From: Ctenosaura bakeri
Lineage: Eukaryota; Chordata; Lepidosauria; Squamata; Iguanidae
Assembly: GCA_948474755.1 (NCBI GenBank)
Contig: CAOLHI010001477.1
Coordinates: 248,001 to 312,000 of the forward strand
Direction of reading: 5' to 3'
Length of the DNA: 64,000 nucleotides
Each line of letters opens with the position of its first letter. The first letter of the stretch is position 1. Under the pieces are notes generated by a model. That model made no database searches. It saw nothing but the letters and a program-made list of their open reading frames with translations, and was not told the DNA's origin. This document shows positions 47,541-60,549 of this stretch, piece after piece. The position numbers and the translations under genes are program-made.

Positions 47541-49079
47541 GATGACATCACAGATTGTGCTTATAAAGCACTTTGATGGCTTTTATTCTCTATTAAAGAA
47601 TAATATAGGATGAGTGCCAACATTCCTGAAAAATTGATAGATTATATTTTTCTTCTTATGTAAAAAGCCAAACAGAGTTACTCATCCTGCCTGAAAATGT
47701 TTTATCATCCTTATATATAATATCCTGCCTGGTTATATTTTGAGGAAAGGATTTAAGACCACTTAAAGAAGCAAGTAGAGTGAAAAAAATGAAAACAATT
47801 GAAAGGTTTAGCTTATTTACCTTTCTAGCTGAGGATCTAGCCACAATATAAGCTTTTCCATGATACACAGTCTCACAAATTCCTTTCTATTGATTTAGAA
47901 AGCAGCATTAAATGCAATAAGATTAGATTCGTATCCCTGGATGGTTTCAGCTTCCTAAACTGAGAAACATGCCATTTAAGCCCCCTTTTAAAAATATCAC
48001 CATATCAGTGTGACATGTCACACACATTTATTTCACAGTCCAAGATTTCCAGAGCTACAAAGAGACTTTAACAAACAGCAAAATAAATCAGATCTCTAAA
48101 TGTGTCAACAGAACAGTACCTTTGCAGCAATAAAACACTGCACCAAGAATTCCAATGCAATTTTAAAAGGACAATGCTTTGAATTCTAAGACTTTTCTTC
48201 TGTAAATGCCACAAAGTTCAAGATTATGCTACAGTGCTTTCCTCTTCCCTCTGCAGTCCTCCAAGCATCCAGAAAATCTATTCTTGTGGGTTGGGAATCT
48301 TTGGAAATGGGTAGGGGGCACTACAGATGACAGGAGAAACTATCCCCTTGGGTGGACAATGGTTTGCTGTTTGCTTTTGCTAAGCTGAAGCTGAAGTCCT
48401 GTTATTATTCTGAGCGCCTCCCTTTCACAATGGAGTTACACCAAGAATCTGTTTTTCCCTTTCCATTTTAGAATGGTTCAGTTGTTCTCAAGATGTTACT
48501 ACTACTGTTCTTAATTTAGGTAAGAAGGTCTGTTTGGACAATGCTTATATACACCATTGCCTCTGCATGTGATGAAGTCAAGTACTTCCTGATTTCATCT
48601 TCTCACTGCTTTATAGAAGATTTGATATTTTAGACTGAGTGAAATCTCATGTTGAAATAAATGCAGAATCTCCTGTTTGAGGCAGTATCTGCTTTAGGAA
48701 AAGCAGAAAACTGCACGAGAGAGTCATTCTTACCATTAGTAGATATAAAAGTAAGGAGAAATAAAGTTGCTCAGTAAGAAAATTAAGAAAACAAACCAAC
48801 AAAATGAAACTAATCCATTTTGAAAAAGAGGGGATCCCTTCCCCCTGTTTATAACTTTCTTGGCATTATCATTTATCTGTATTCTGTGTGGATGAAAGAA
48901 AATTTTCTAAACAGAACACCATACTTTTCATTATACTACCAACTGTATTAGCATTAGGATTCCTATGGATATTTACTTGCTTAAACTGCTTGGTTGCTCT
49001 CATCAGTATAGTATCATGTGATAATATCAAAACTGCTTTTGGCCTTCATATTTGTCAAAGAGCTTTAGAGGTGTAAAGA

Positions 49080-49310
49080 GAGCTAGCATTGTCTAGTGGT
49101 TTGAGTGCTGGTCTAACACTCTGGCAGACCAGGTTCCAAATCCCCATTAGGCCATGGAAACCAACTGGGTGACCTTTAATAAGTCACATGCAGGAAGGCA
49201 ATGGCAACCAACCCTCCCCTCAACAAATCTCGTTGGAAAAAAACTGTGGTATGTTCACCTTCAGTCACCCTACGTCAGAAAGCACTTGAGGTCATATAAC
49301 AACAGTAGAA
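49080..49310 (+). repeat. tRNA-derived SINE
   Basis: Begins agctagcattgtctagtggt, B box aggttccaaatcccc, tail gcacttgaggtcatataaca. Diverged copy. Confidence 0.75.
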
Positions 49311-49329
49311 GTATAACATTTATCTACTG

Positions 49330-50066
49330 CAGTGGTTCTTAACCTGGGGTCTGCAGACCCCAAAAGATCCATGATGTCCTCACAGGGGGTCTCCTTCCCC
49401 ACAACTGAGTGACAATGTGACAGGGACCAAGGAAAAATGAGGCAGGCAGGCAGGCAGGCAGGGCTGGCACATTGCCTATCATGTGGATGTGACACTGCAG
49501 GGAGGAGGTAGACTCAGCAGCTAAGTGATAGTGGGGTTGACAGCCAATCAGCCAGTTAGCATTTGCCCTTCTTCTATTTCTTTCCCTCCCCCTTCCTTTT
49601 CAGCAAAGAGCAGTCCAGTCTACACTCAAACACCTCCCCGTTTTTGTCTCCCCCTTGCTCCCTTACCTATCTCAGTCTCCTCTCCTGTTGGTGAAGGCAA
49701 AAGGAGAGAGATGCTTGAGTAGGGGAGGGAGGAGGAGAAGAGAAAAGGGGGAGAAAGAGAAGAGGGGAGAGAGAAGACAAATGCTGATTGGCTGGCAGGG
49801 CCTGCATGTTTCTGTTCAATCCACTCCAGCCTTAAACTAGCACAAAGAAGCAGGAGAAAAGTCTTCCCTCACTCTCCAGTCCCTCTCAGGGAAGTGTGCA
49901 TTTACTTATTTCTCTATTCTCTTCCAATCTGAAGACCTCTGACAAGCATTTTAAATAAATATTTGATGCACTTCAGGGTTTTAAATCTTGAGTTATGTCT
50001 TGGGGGTCCACAGCAACAAAAGATATTTAAAGGGGGCCCTGGTAGAGAAAAAGTAAAGAAAAACTG
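49330..50066. mobile_element. non-autonomous hAT-type DNA transposon with 8-bp TSD
   Basis: The left end cagtggttcttaacc and the right end gtaaagaaaaactg form short imperfect TIRs of the hAT kind (CAGTGGTTCTTAAC / CAGTTTTTCTTTAC). The 8-bp direct repeat atctactg flanks the element at 49322-49329 and 50067-50074. No transposase ORF. Contains a (GGCA)n tract near 49440 and a purine-rich stretch near 49720-49775. Confidence 0.85.
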
Positions 50067-52974
50067 ATCTACTGTACTGCTGAAGAGCTTTTTAAAAAAC
50101 TTATTAGCAAACATAAATGGGCAGACCACCTCTCGTGTTTTAACCCCACAAAGACTATGCTTATCAATCTAGAGTTGTTTTACCTATAAAGATGTGTATT
50201 TTCTATTAGAATACACATTTTCTCTGAATATTCAAAAGAAAAAGACTAAAATCTGTTTCATAACTTTCTCTTCATAGGACGAAAATTAAGAAAATCAAAA
50301 TAAGGTATTAAAAAAATTAATATCAGGTGTGGGGCCTGTGGGCTGCATATGGCCCTGGAGTACAATTTTGTGTATGCTGAAGCTCTCACACTCATCAGTT
50401 AAAAAAAGAAAAATCCAAAACTGCAACCCCAAAACATTAAAAAAAAAAAAAAGTAACTGCTACAAAAATGTGCCAGTTTGTATCCCTTGCTCCCCCCAAT
50501 AACCCCTCAAACTGCAAAAATCAACTAGTGTGGCCTGTTGGGGGATCATGGGGCAGAATTGTCTCCACTTCTACTGCATATCAGGGAATGTCCCACACCT
50601 TCATAACTTCCTATCTGTATTTTGTTCTCCAGCTATGAGAATATATTTCAGGATCATCCATCAAACACCTGCCTTGCTGCAACTGATGGTCTGCATTAGA
50701 TCTGTGCCAAAACAGCTGTTCACTCTAATCACTGCAGTACTCAAAGGTGCAAGCTAATGCTGGGATGGGCTAGTAAGTCCTTTGCTACCATGTTGATAAT
50801 ACTAATTAATCTATTTGTAGTAATAGCAGTCAGCACAAGGGATAATATTTTCAACTTTTAGAAGTTAACAAAGATGATTCATCATATCTAACAGAAACAA
50901 GTGTTGCTCTGAGGTCTCTGGACTAACAGTTATGGGAGAAATTCTCCTGACCTAATTGACCCTGACCTATGACTGTTAGGACATAAAAGTTTGGTTACTC
51001 ACCCAGCCAATAGATTTAGGCTATAGTTTCCCTACGAGATTTTGTGTGGACACACAAAGAGATACAGACTACTACATTTGTTGGTTGTGCACTATATTTG
51101 AGTGGGAAAATAAGTTTTGATATACAAGTTTTTAGTGGTTTGGTTTTTGGAAATTTGGCAGAGACCATAGTTACTGAGCTACCATTGTTATAATGCATAG
51201 CTATATATGCATATACCCTAAATTGTTCAGGGTTCTATAAAAGTAGTTTAATAGACCTATTCCTACCTGCCAGAACTTCTGTAAGCAGTCCCCTAAAACA
51301 AGGTAGATATGACATCTAAACACCTTTGCAGATGGTGCCTGACCAGGGCAGCTGCCCCAAGGATAAGAATATTTTTTTTCCAGGGTACAGGAATTTTTCT
51401 TTCTTCCAGCCTTAGGGACCAGAGGGAGAGGTAAATTCTCCATCTCCCACCCAGTGAGTATCACTACAGCAAGACTTAATGGAGTAATCTCCACTTTCTG
51501 GCATAATTCCTTGTCTCAGTCCTAAAGTGAGGAGACCCGGCCTCTAGTCTGTATCTAGTAGACTTGGAAGCATAAGGATTCCTGCATATTTCTGCCAACC
51601 AGATGTATACTGCCTGCATCTACTTTTGCCTGCAAGGGCATGAGAAAACTTTCTTTGTTTTTATTTCTGTCACAGCATCCTTTTTGCAGCTACTTCTAAT
51701 TAATATATTTATATATTTTTAATAATCAGTGCTTTGTTTTATTTCTATGCATTCTTGGACCTGGTTTGTCTAAGACCTGAGTGGATCAGGCCCTCCAGAA
51801 CAAGAGAGCTTTATTTATACATTCATATTATACCAACTTGGGCCAACAAGTATAAACATACAATGACACAGAATACAGATGCACTGTTCCGCTCTTGAAA
51901 GGTTAATCTGCACTTTAATCATTTTCACATATGGCTATGCTACTGTGTCTCCAGTAATCCAACAGAAAACAAGCATTCATATAGTTCACCCACTGTAATC
52001 CTCAATATTAAAAAAGGGGGTCATGAGAACATCATCCAATATCAACTGACCTATTTTTTCAGCTCACTTGCATATTTTGGAAATACTGTCCTAGAATAAC
52101 AAAATGCAACATTGTCTTGCAGGTTTTGGTTCACTTTATAGAAAGGATCAACATGCCAGTTTTAAATATTTTTGTTTCTCTTAAAATCTGTTATAAATGT
52201 AGCGTAATAAATATTAGGTGACAGTGGCAATTCAGATTATATTACTTCCATTTTAATTTGGGTTTTATATCTATACTAGTATTTGGACAATTTATGTTTT
52301 TAAAAACATACCTTTCATACAAATCTGAATTGTATTGCAAGTTTATTTAGATGTAAAATATTTAACACTTTCTTGAGTTGAAGTGCAATACAACATGTAT
52401 AACAATACAATATGAAGACGGAGTAAAAAATACAGAACTGTAGACTATGTCATAGGTATAGCAGTGACAGTTCTATCACCAGCATCAAAGAAACAGAACT
52501 TCCTCCACTGATATTCATAACACCATACAGTAGAAGGCTTATGATAGGCCTTCAACACTGCAGGTAAACAAGTTATTGAAACGGTCTGATCCTCCGTGGT
52601 GTCAAGTGAAGCAATATGAGATCTGGATGACGAACCGTGATCTTCAAATAAGTCATGAGAACTAGAATATGACAGAGATGAATGTATTATCCATGTGAGA
52701 GATCTGGCAACTCCATGAACACAGTCACCAAGGTGATAAAACAACTGCATTTGATGTGTTTTGATGTAGCTGGACAACTGCTCTGGAAAACATCAGGAAT
52801 AACAAAAAGAGGTGAGGGAGAGGACTCAACCAATGGAACAGAAAAAGCATCTCTTACGGAGGAACAACTCACTCCAGCCCTGGGGCACTACTATTGGCAT
52901 CACACTAAGTTGAGAAGATCTCAGAAGACCACTACAAGCTGCCTGTGGGACTTGTCAGGTGTGAACTACATATT

Positions 52975-53154
52975 GGCCATTTCTGCACTAGCCTGTTATA
53001 GCACAATGATTCCACTTTCAACATCCTCTGGAATCCTGGGGTTTGCAGTTTCGGGAGGGGCCAAGTGGCCCCTCCCAAAACTGCAAACCCCAGGATTCCA
53101 GAGGATGTTGAAAGTGGAATCATCACGCTATAACAGGCTAGTGTGGAAATGGCC
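52975..53154. repeat. palindromic MITE copy 2, near-perfect hairpin
   Basis: Two 88-bp arms (52975-53062 and 53067-53154) around a 4-nt loop (aagt), with about six or seven mismatches. The arm carries tgattccactttcaacatcc and ggaatcctggggtttgcag. It sits inside the DIRS relic E. Confidence 0.9.
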
Positions 53155-54314
53155 ATTGGGAGGATGTTCTGATAGAGAGGTCTGTGAGAGTTAATGCCTT
53201 AAAAATGAATTGTGATAAGGCAAATGTGCCTCCATGCATACTATTCTCAAAAACGAACAGTCAGTTCTAGAAGCAGTGCTGAATTTGTACCTCCCTTTTT
53301 TGTTCATGTAAAATACAGTCACTTGGAGGTCACTTGTACTGCAATATTCAACAGCTGTGTTTCAAATGCTTTTATTATTCCTAGGAGTTCAAAGACACTG
53401 ATGTAAACAATTTCTCTATGGCACCCAGCAGCCTTGTACTGTGTTATCCTCATAGTAAACTCCCTAACCTATAAGAGATGCATCTGTGGTTACAACAGTT
53501 TGGGCATTCTGAATGGTATTTCCAACACAATATTTTGTCTTTTTGTCTGCCACACTATGGTAAACTGAATGGTATGCAGTATTCTCATCTGCTTCTGTTC
53601 AGAATCCTTGTTGTATGTCAGTGTGCTGAATACACCACTGCTGGAGATGGTAGACTTAAGACAAGCCAGGTAAATTATTGACATTGTTGCTGTCATCAAT
53701 CCCCATACCCTTTGCATAGCAAGTGCCATATGCTGGTCTTAGATAGCAAGCCAAGAGCACTGAGCCTGAATTTCTCTGCTCAGGAGAAATGCTTTCATAT
53801 AAACTAAATTTAACATATATATATATATATATGAACGCATCTTTGGTTTGACCTGAAAAGCCTAGGCCAGGAAGGAAGGTGAGAGTTCAGTGAAGGTTGT
53901 GATGTTTTCTTTTTTCAAGGTAGCCATCAATAGCCAAAACTGTATGTATGGCAAGATAATTCTGAGAAAAGAGATCAGCAGATACAGGTATTTTGTGAAC
54001 ATTCACAGAGCTATGGAGAATCCAAATGGAACCATTTTATATAAGGGACGCCGTTTTACTACACTACTGTATATAACGGGCCTTGAGCATCCACAAATTT
54101 TAGTATCCATAGGGGGTCCTGAAATCAAATCCTAGCAGGTACTAAGGGCCCACTGTATATTTACCTCTTACTGCTAAAACTGCACATGAATATAAATGTC
54201 AGCCTGCACCCTTTTTTTGTCTAACAGGGTCGAATAAGCCTTTTGACCTCTCTTCATTTGTGAGGCTTCTGCTACAAGAGAGTTGGGGTACGATGGCTAA
54301 ACATCGTACCCCTA

Positions 54315-54560
54315 ATGGAGCCCTGGTGGCGCAGTGGTTAAATGCCAGTACTGCAAGCCACAAACCACAAGGTTGTGAGTTCGATCCTGCCGGGCCCCAA
54401 GGTTGACTCAGCCTTCCATCCTTTCGCAGGTCGGTAAAATGAGTACCCAGCTTGTTGGGGGCATGTATAGAAAAAAAATGTTTCGAAATACATGCTAAGT
54501 TGTTCGCCGCCTCGATCTATATGGAGAGGCGGGATACAAATAAATAAATAAATAAATAAA
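54315..54560 (+). repeat. Sauria-like SINE
   Basis: Starts ggagccctggtggcgcagtg, B box gagttcgatcctgcc, then gtcggtaaaatgagtaccca, and ends with ataaataaataaataaat after gaggcgggatacaaa. This matches the squamate Sauria SINE as I recall it. It is inserted in DIRS relic E. Confidence 0.85.
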
Positions 54561-55819
54561 CAGAAAAAAATAAAAATAAAAACATTAAAGCTAAGATTAC
54601 TCAATGGGATCAAGCAAAGTATGCTGTATAGGAACCATAGGTGGTAGTGTATTTGGGGAAATGGAAATTTTTGAACAACAAGATCCCGCAATGGAACAAA
54701 GGGATAAATCATTCCCAACTCCAGAGATCTACCCATCAGCAAAATCAGCTTGGTATAAAGAAAAAGATATTCCAAGGGAAATGCAGGAGTAAGATCCCTA
54801 ACAGCTGGAGCAGAAGAAGAAAGAGATGCCAGGTAGGAAGAGTCAGGTTCACAATTGTCTCCAGAGGAACTATGTGACTAATGACTGCCGAGAGGTGTAA
54901 CATGTGGGAATGGTGCAGAAGTCAATGAAGTAATAGAAAGGGATCAATACTAACAGGTATGAGGTCCGTAGAAGTGTTGGGACATACACTGAGATACAAG
55001 CATTGTTTAGAAGTGGCACTGTGTATGCTAGAGAAGTCAACAGAAATCAGCACTGTACTTATTATTCAATTTATATCTCACCCTTCTCTTTTGAATTTGA
55101 GATGGCCTTCAGTACCAATGGTTTCTATGCTGTGAGCTTTGTTCTTGGTAGGAAAGCAGATACGCGGGTCTACTTCTCTACCCATATTAAGGAGGAGAAC
55201 AGTAGTATAACAAATCATGATAGTGGTACCAGGCCTTATAAGAATGTGAAGGTAAATAGTAAGAATGAAGAGTCTCCTTCAATGTAAGTTTAGATGCAAC
55301 ACAGTGAAAAATGGAATTAAAGGATGAACCTTCCCACTATCAATGTCCTCTGAAGGCAAAGTGTGAGCTAATACAGAGTGCTGAATGGAGACCACAACCT
55401 GTAAGGTGAGTGGTACTAACAACAGCTATGTACTAAGATCTCTGAGAAAGCAGAGATGGAAAGATAACTCTTTGATCTTCTAGTATGTCCTGGGGTAATT
55501 CAGATAAAACCCTTGGAATCAAAGACTGAAAACTGTTATTCAATACTGAGGGCTATGACCTGAAATCAGAATTAAGTATGTCTCTGCTAAAGGTAAATTG
55601 TTGGTATTGAAAGTCACTGGTATTGAGGGCACAAAATCAAAGATGCAGCAGTTACAATTGAAGGAGTTGTGTAAACATGTAAAGTTAAACATTTCATGTT
55701 TCATCTTCTGTTTATTCTTTTCCTTCTCGTTGTCTCTTCTTTTTCTTTTGTTCTTCCAAGTGAGCCTGAGAGCCCTTTCAAACTAGGCTGAGTTGCCCAC
55801 TTCCATCCCACTACAATCT

Positions 55820-56035
55820 TAGGGCCCTCTCATACTACACAATTATAGAGCTATATTCAATTTTAATTTCCATGGCAACATTCTATGGAATCTTGGGATC
55901 TGTAGTTTAGTGAATCACTAAAGCTTTCTAGTTAAGAGTTCTAACTGTCCCCCCCTAAAATGGCAAATCCCAGGATTCCACAGCATATTGGCTAGCAGTT
56001 AAATAGAATATAGCAATGTAAGAGTGTAGTGTTAA
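55820..56035. repeat. palindromic MITE copy 3, older
   Basis: Left arm tagggccctctcatactaca and ctatggaatcttgggatctg, right arm aaatcccaggattccacagc and aatgtaagagtgtagtgtt. Same family as the copies at 26930 and 52975, more diverged. Confidence 0.75.
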
Positions 56036-57346
56036 GACAAAGACACAGATCTTCCTGAGGATAGTGATCATGGAGGGCTTAAGAGTCGGTGGCAATAGCA
56101 GCAGCCACAATTGTGACTGAAGGCAATGATTGAGCTGGAATACAAAAATCAGGACCAATGATGCTGCTGACACCATTGCTATCAAAATTAAACTCAGGAG
56201 AGCTGTTGGTTGAAGAAGTCAAGACCAAAGAAGCCACTGTTCCTGATGAAGAGATGGGTGAGAAGAAACTTCAGTATTTCTACTCTTCTCTGTTTAACAA
56301 CTGAGACCATGATGGATACCTGCAGAAAGTGAAAGGGGCAGATTGAAGCAACTTGTTCTGAGCTGCCTGATCTTAAAACAGGAAGCACTCTTCTTCAGTA
56401 CTTGGAATGTGGAATGATGGCAAACTGTTAACAATATGTCCCTCATCCAAGTCAAAAAGAGCTTGGAAGTATCTATCAGAAATGGAGACTTTTCTTCCCC
56501 AAGAAGAATAAAGTGTAAAAAAAGGCTTTTCAGGCCATAAAGCAGAGAAGAGAAGTAGAACTGAAGTCTGGAGGGAAGAAGAAATACTATACATTTGTGT
56601 GAGGCACAAAGACTATAATGAAGAATATAACATAAGTTAGAGGGCATTTTCTAGAGAATGATATGGTGAGAGGGATCTTTGTTATTTACATTGATTGGAG
56701 CCTTTTTTCCTGCTTGCTCTGCTATCCTTTGCTGCGGGTGGCTGAAAATGACAAAGAAGAAGTCCACAGCATTTAGCCAAGTAGTACAACATGAAGTGGG
56801 GGGGGAGGAAACCACAGAGGGTGTGTGAGAATGAAGACGAAGCAGATACAAAGATAAGGGTGAGAAGAGAGATGAATCAGGGAGCAGAGAGCATAGGGGT
56901 GGATGGAGAGAAAGAAATAGGAGGAGTTTGGTTGGACAGAGAGATGCACAGAAAGAAATAGGGAAAGATTAGGAGCAAGAAAGGTATGCACAGTCATGAC
57001 ATACTCACGGAGCAATCTAAACAAAGATGGAAGAGGTGGATAAAGGAAATAGGACATAAGAGACACATAGCGGTGATGACAATAGCACAGATACTGCTGA
57101 AAATATGAGAGAAGAAGGGTGAGTAGTTAGAGGAAAGGAAAAAGAAGGTTAGCAAGTGTATTGGGAGGCCACAACAGAGATCACTGCTTTTGTTTTTGCT
57201 TGTTACAGTTGCAGATATATATGCCCAATTTGGAATTTTTAAAAAGAAATACATTTTCTTCCTTCCAAGGAATAGGATTGTTTTGACTACAATTAAACTA
57301 AGTTATTTTCTATGGGAGTTAAGGCATATTTCAGTGAAATATTAAT

Positions 57347-58085
57347 TACCATATTTGCCAGCATATAAGAGCACTGGCATATAAGACACATTCCATTTTT
57401 AAGTGTAGTTTTTTTGGGGGGGTTGGTTTTAAAAAAATAGCATGCTTCCCTCACCCCACTTCCCTTCTGTTTTGCAGGAGGAGGGAAGGTGGGGAGCTCC
57501 AGAGTCGGGAAATAAAGCTCCTCCTACCTCTCTTTCCCTTCCGTTTTGCAAGGGAAGGGAAGGGAGGGAGTTCTGGGGGGAGGAAGAAAGCTCCTAGAAG
57601 TTCCCCTCCCCCCACCAACTTTCCCTTCCTTTTTGCAGAAGGGAAAGGAAGGAGCTCCAGAAGAGCAGAAAGAAACCTGCACAAACTATCTCCCTCCCCC
57701 CTGGAGCTACCTCCTTTCCCCTCCCATGCAAAATGGAAGGGAAAATGGGGTGCAGGAAGCCTTGTGCAAGGGTTCCTTTCCCCCTTCGGAGCTCCCCCTC
57801 ACTTTCCAATGCATTTTGCCCCGGCACAGAGAACTCACGCTGTGGCAAAATGGAAGGGAAGGAAGGGTGGGGGAAGCCTTGCAAGAGAGCTCCTTAGCCC
57901 CCTAAAGTCCCCCCCGTTCCTATGCATTTTGCCCTGGCACTGAGAACTTGCACAGTGGCAAAATGTATAGGAAAGGGGTTGGTATTTGCTGGTGTATAAG
58001 ACATGCCAGTATATAAGACATATCCCATTGTTAAATGTTATATTTCAGGGGGGGAAAGCATGTCTTTTCGCCAGCAAATATGGTA
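57347..58085. mobile_element. TIR element (non-autonomous DNA transposon), family not assigned
   Basis: The left end taccatatttgccagcatat and the right end cgccagcaaatatggta form inverted repeats of about 16 bp. Just inside, both sides carry related tata-agac blocks. The interior is GC/purine-pyrimidine rich with repeated modules (ttcccttc, gggaaggg, gagctcc, tgcaaaatggaagggaa). No transposase ORF; the ORFs across it are low-complexity. Confidence 0.7.
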
Positions 58086-60081
58086 TTCCCAAAATAGCCC
58101 ACTCATTCTGTCCAAGTGGGCATTAAAAACACTATAGATTCAGTTAACAAAATCATACGTGAATGTGTGTGGTTAATTATTAATTTCAACTTCATGTGTT
58201 TTAATAGGTACAGGTGAGTATTAGAATCTTTGTTTATTTCAGTACATAATTACATGACCATGACTGTTTATGATTGCAAGAAATGAAAAGATTTAAATGA
58301 AAACATTAATTAATTTAATCTTTTAGATATATTACTGTTGATGTTCCAACTCCAGACATCAAGCAAGAGATGGACGGGTCACCATAACACAATTTTGGCT
58401 AGAATAATGTGGTGTGCTGGCATGGAGTACAAAACAGATTTAAATCTTATAATCAGGAAGGACAAAGATATGCTGGTGAAATGCAATTTTTTCTACTACC
58501 AAATGAACAAATTGTTCAGCCAATGTGAAGCACAATTTTAAGATAAATGTTGCTTGGAATGGTAGTCACTTTTGGTTTTTATATAACAAAAAGCAGGTCA
58601 CTTTTGGTTTTCATATAACTAAAAGCAATGTATTGGTGTTTTGAATGTGCTGTGAATATGTTGTGACTTGCTTTCCAATGTGAAATGGAAGAAAATCAAA
58701 GAAGTTACTGAGGGAAGAAAGAGACAGAGAAAAGCAGCCAAACAGCAGCAAAGTGGTGGCTACCCTGGGAAGTAGTAGATAATAATGCCAGTTTTATTAC
58801 TTCTGAATTGTCTATTTCTCATAAATGTTTCTGATTGAGAATTCTTCTTGGCTGCTGTTTCTTAAAAATATTATTTACCAACCATGCAAGTGAGATTCTG
58901 ATTTTTATTGTGGAGTATTATTGACAGAGAGTGATGTGGGCTTAATTTTTACTTCATATTTACAGGTGAAGGTTTCTGTTTATTTCATCTTTATACATGT
59001 GTCTTTCTTTCTAGCATCAGTCTTTCTAACTATCCCTTTCAGCAAGCTGTGGGTTAGAAAGGAAGTTTTCCCAAATTTATACAGATGTTTCCTTTTCTTC
59101 CAACATCAAATCAGGGACAATGGGTTGGAAGGAGAGGAGGAGTGAAATCATGGATGGATTTTTTCATTTCCATTCTGATAACAGTTTTAATGCAGCAAGG
59201 CCAGAATTCATGGAATTAAAATCAATGTCCCCTTTCAACATAAATGTAATTAATGTGGGGGGGAGGGGTTAGAATGTATGTAATGTAGTATCATATTTTC
59301 AATAACTTTCCAATCTTTGAAAACATATTAGGGAATTTCTGAAGTGACTTAAACAAAACAAAATACGCCATTCCAAAAGTGTAAGAGAAAGTTCAACAAA
59401 CTAACAAAAATCTAGAAATATCCACCCTGTTTCAAGCCTGACAATCTTCTAAGGAATTCTAGTAACTTTACAGATAAGAGTTTCTCTTTTTATCTCCTAT
59501 GTTCTGAATAAAACACTGGAAATCCTGTAAGGATTGAAATAATCTGTATGCCATCACTGCCTGACAGTCCCATTCTAGCACTTTTGAGACAATGGGCTTG
59601 CAATGTCAGTAAGATTTGCCAAACAAAATGGGATCAACTGGAATAAATGAATGATCAAATGTTTTATCACAATTCTGGAAAAAATACATAAAAGCAGAAT
59701 ACCTGGGTAATTCTGCTTTAGTTGGTTTTTTTGTGGGTTTTTTTGGTAATCTATAATGAAATATGACTCCACATATTGCGAAGATACACATCTGTGAAAT
59801 TTTTTTACCACTTTCCCCTTAACATGGTCTTACAGTAGTGAACCAGTATAGTAGAAACTGAGTATACAGCACTGTCTTATCCTTCTGTGATAATAGGCTC
59901 TGCCCATTATCCAAGCGACACAGCTGAAGGGGAATAGTTCTCTCTCCAGGTAAACAAGGGGTTAATGAGGTGTTTAAGTTACATCTATTGGGGGTCAGCA
60001 TCACGGATAGTAATATGAGTAGAATAGGAATGTTTTGGCATTAGGGATTATATTCTTTTAAAACTCTGGCTGAAATGACCT

Positions 60082-60225
60082 AGGCTTATCTGTAACTTTG
60101 TAACTACTAAGTAACATCTGAAGGAAGGTGCCTTCATGAATGGGGATACCTTTCATCACTGTGTTTGCCTGCTTAGCAGTTACAAAGTTACAGATAAGCC
60201 CAGGTTACAAAGTTACAGATGAGCC
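60082..60225. repeat. inverted repeat with an extra direct copy
   Basis: Arms 60082-60111 and 60171-60200 are reverse complements over about 28 of 30 bases (ggcttatctgtaactttgta). A third, direct unit (ggttacaaagttacagatga) follows at once. Possibly the remains of a foldback element. Confidence 0.75.
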
Positions 60226-60549
60226 TTTCCTTATAAAGAGCTACTATGTCCATACTCTCTCTCCACATGCCTACCGGTTGCATTTGAGGATAGACTTCAG
60301 CCTCTGAGTTCAGAGATTCTTTCTCCAGTAGTTACTGTGTGATGGGGATTTAAAATCAGTAGGTGGTGGCAGCTAGATGATTTCCAAGGGCAAACGGGGG
60401 TGGAGTCCCATCTCCTACTCGAGGGCAGGAGACAGCACTGAGTGAGAGAATACCCCCCTTTCCCTCACACCTTCCAAGATGCCAGAATAACAGCAGTCCT
60501 TATACATAACTAAGATGTTCAACATCCAAACAAATAAAGTGTTCAAATG

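Larger units (their letters stand above)
52445..56626 (-). mobile_element. DIRS relic E with nested insertions, 3' end missing
   Basis: The minus strand at 52445-52560 keeps the start of the recombinase (YEYQWRKFCFFDAGDRTVTA against YQYKWRRFLTFANERSEPVS). 53490-53729 keeps the RT-RNase H connection (GLMTATMSIIYLACLKSTIS against GYMAATTAVTYLARLRARPL). The gag start (LKKSASCFKI) lies near 56370. The right terminus is at about 56595-56626 (tttgtgtgaggcacaaagac). The left terminus is absent. Two palindromic MITEs and a Sauria-like SINE were inserted later. Confidence 0.8.

Noticed and set aside
52682..53194. 170-codon plus-strand ORF
   Set aside because: Runs through DIRS relic E into the palindromic MITE; the same sequence translated from the other arm gives a near-identical peptide, as expected for a hairpin.
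54050..54170. Tc1/mariner-like repeat (ggccttgagcatccacaaat ... gggcccactgtat)
   Set aside because: It looks like part of a known vertebrate DNA-transposon family, but I could not define both ends or name the family with confidence.
57451..57905. Proline/glycine-rich ORFs on both strands
   Set aside because: Low-complexity translations of the purine/pyrimidine interior of the TIR element.
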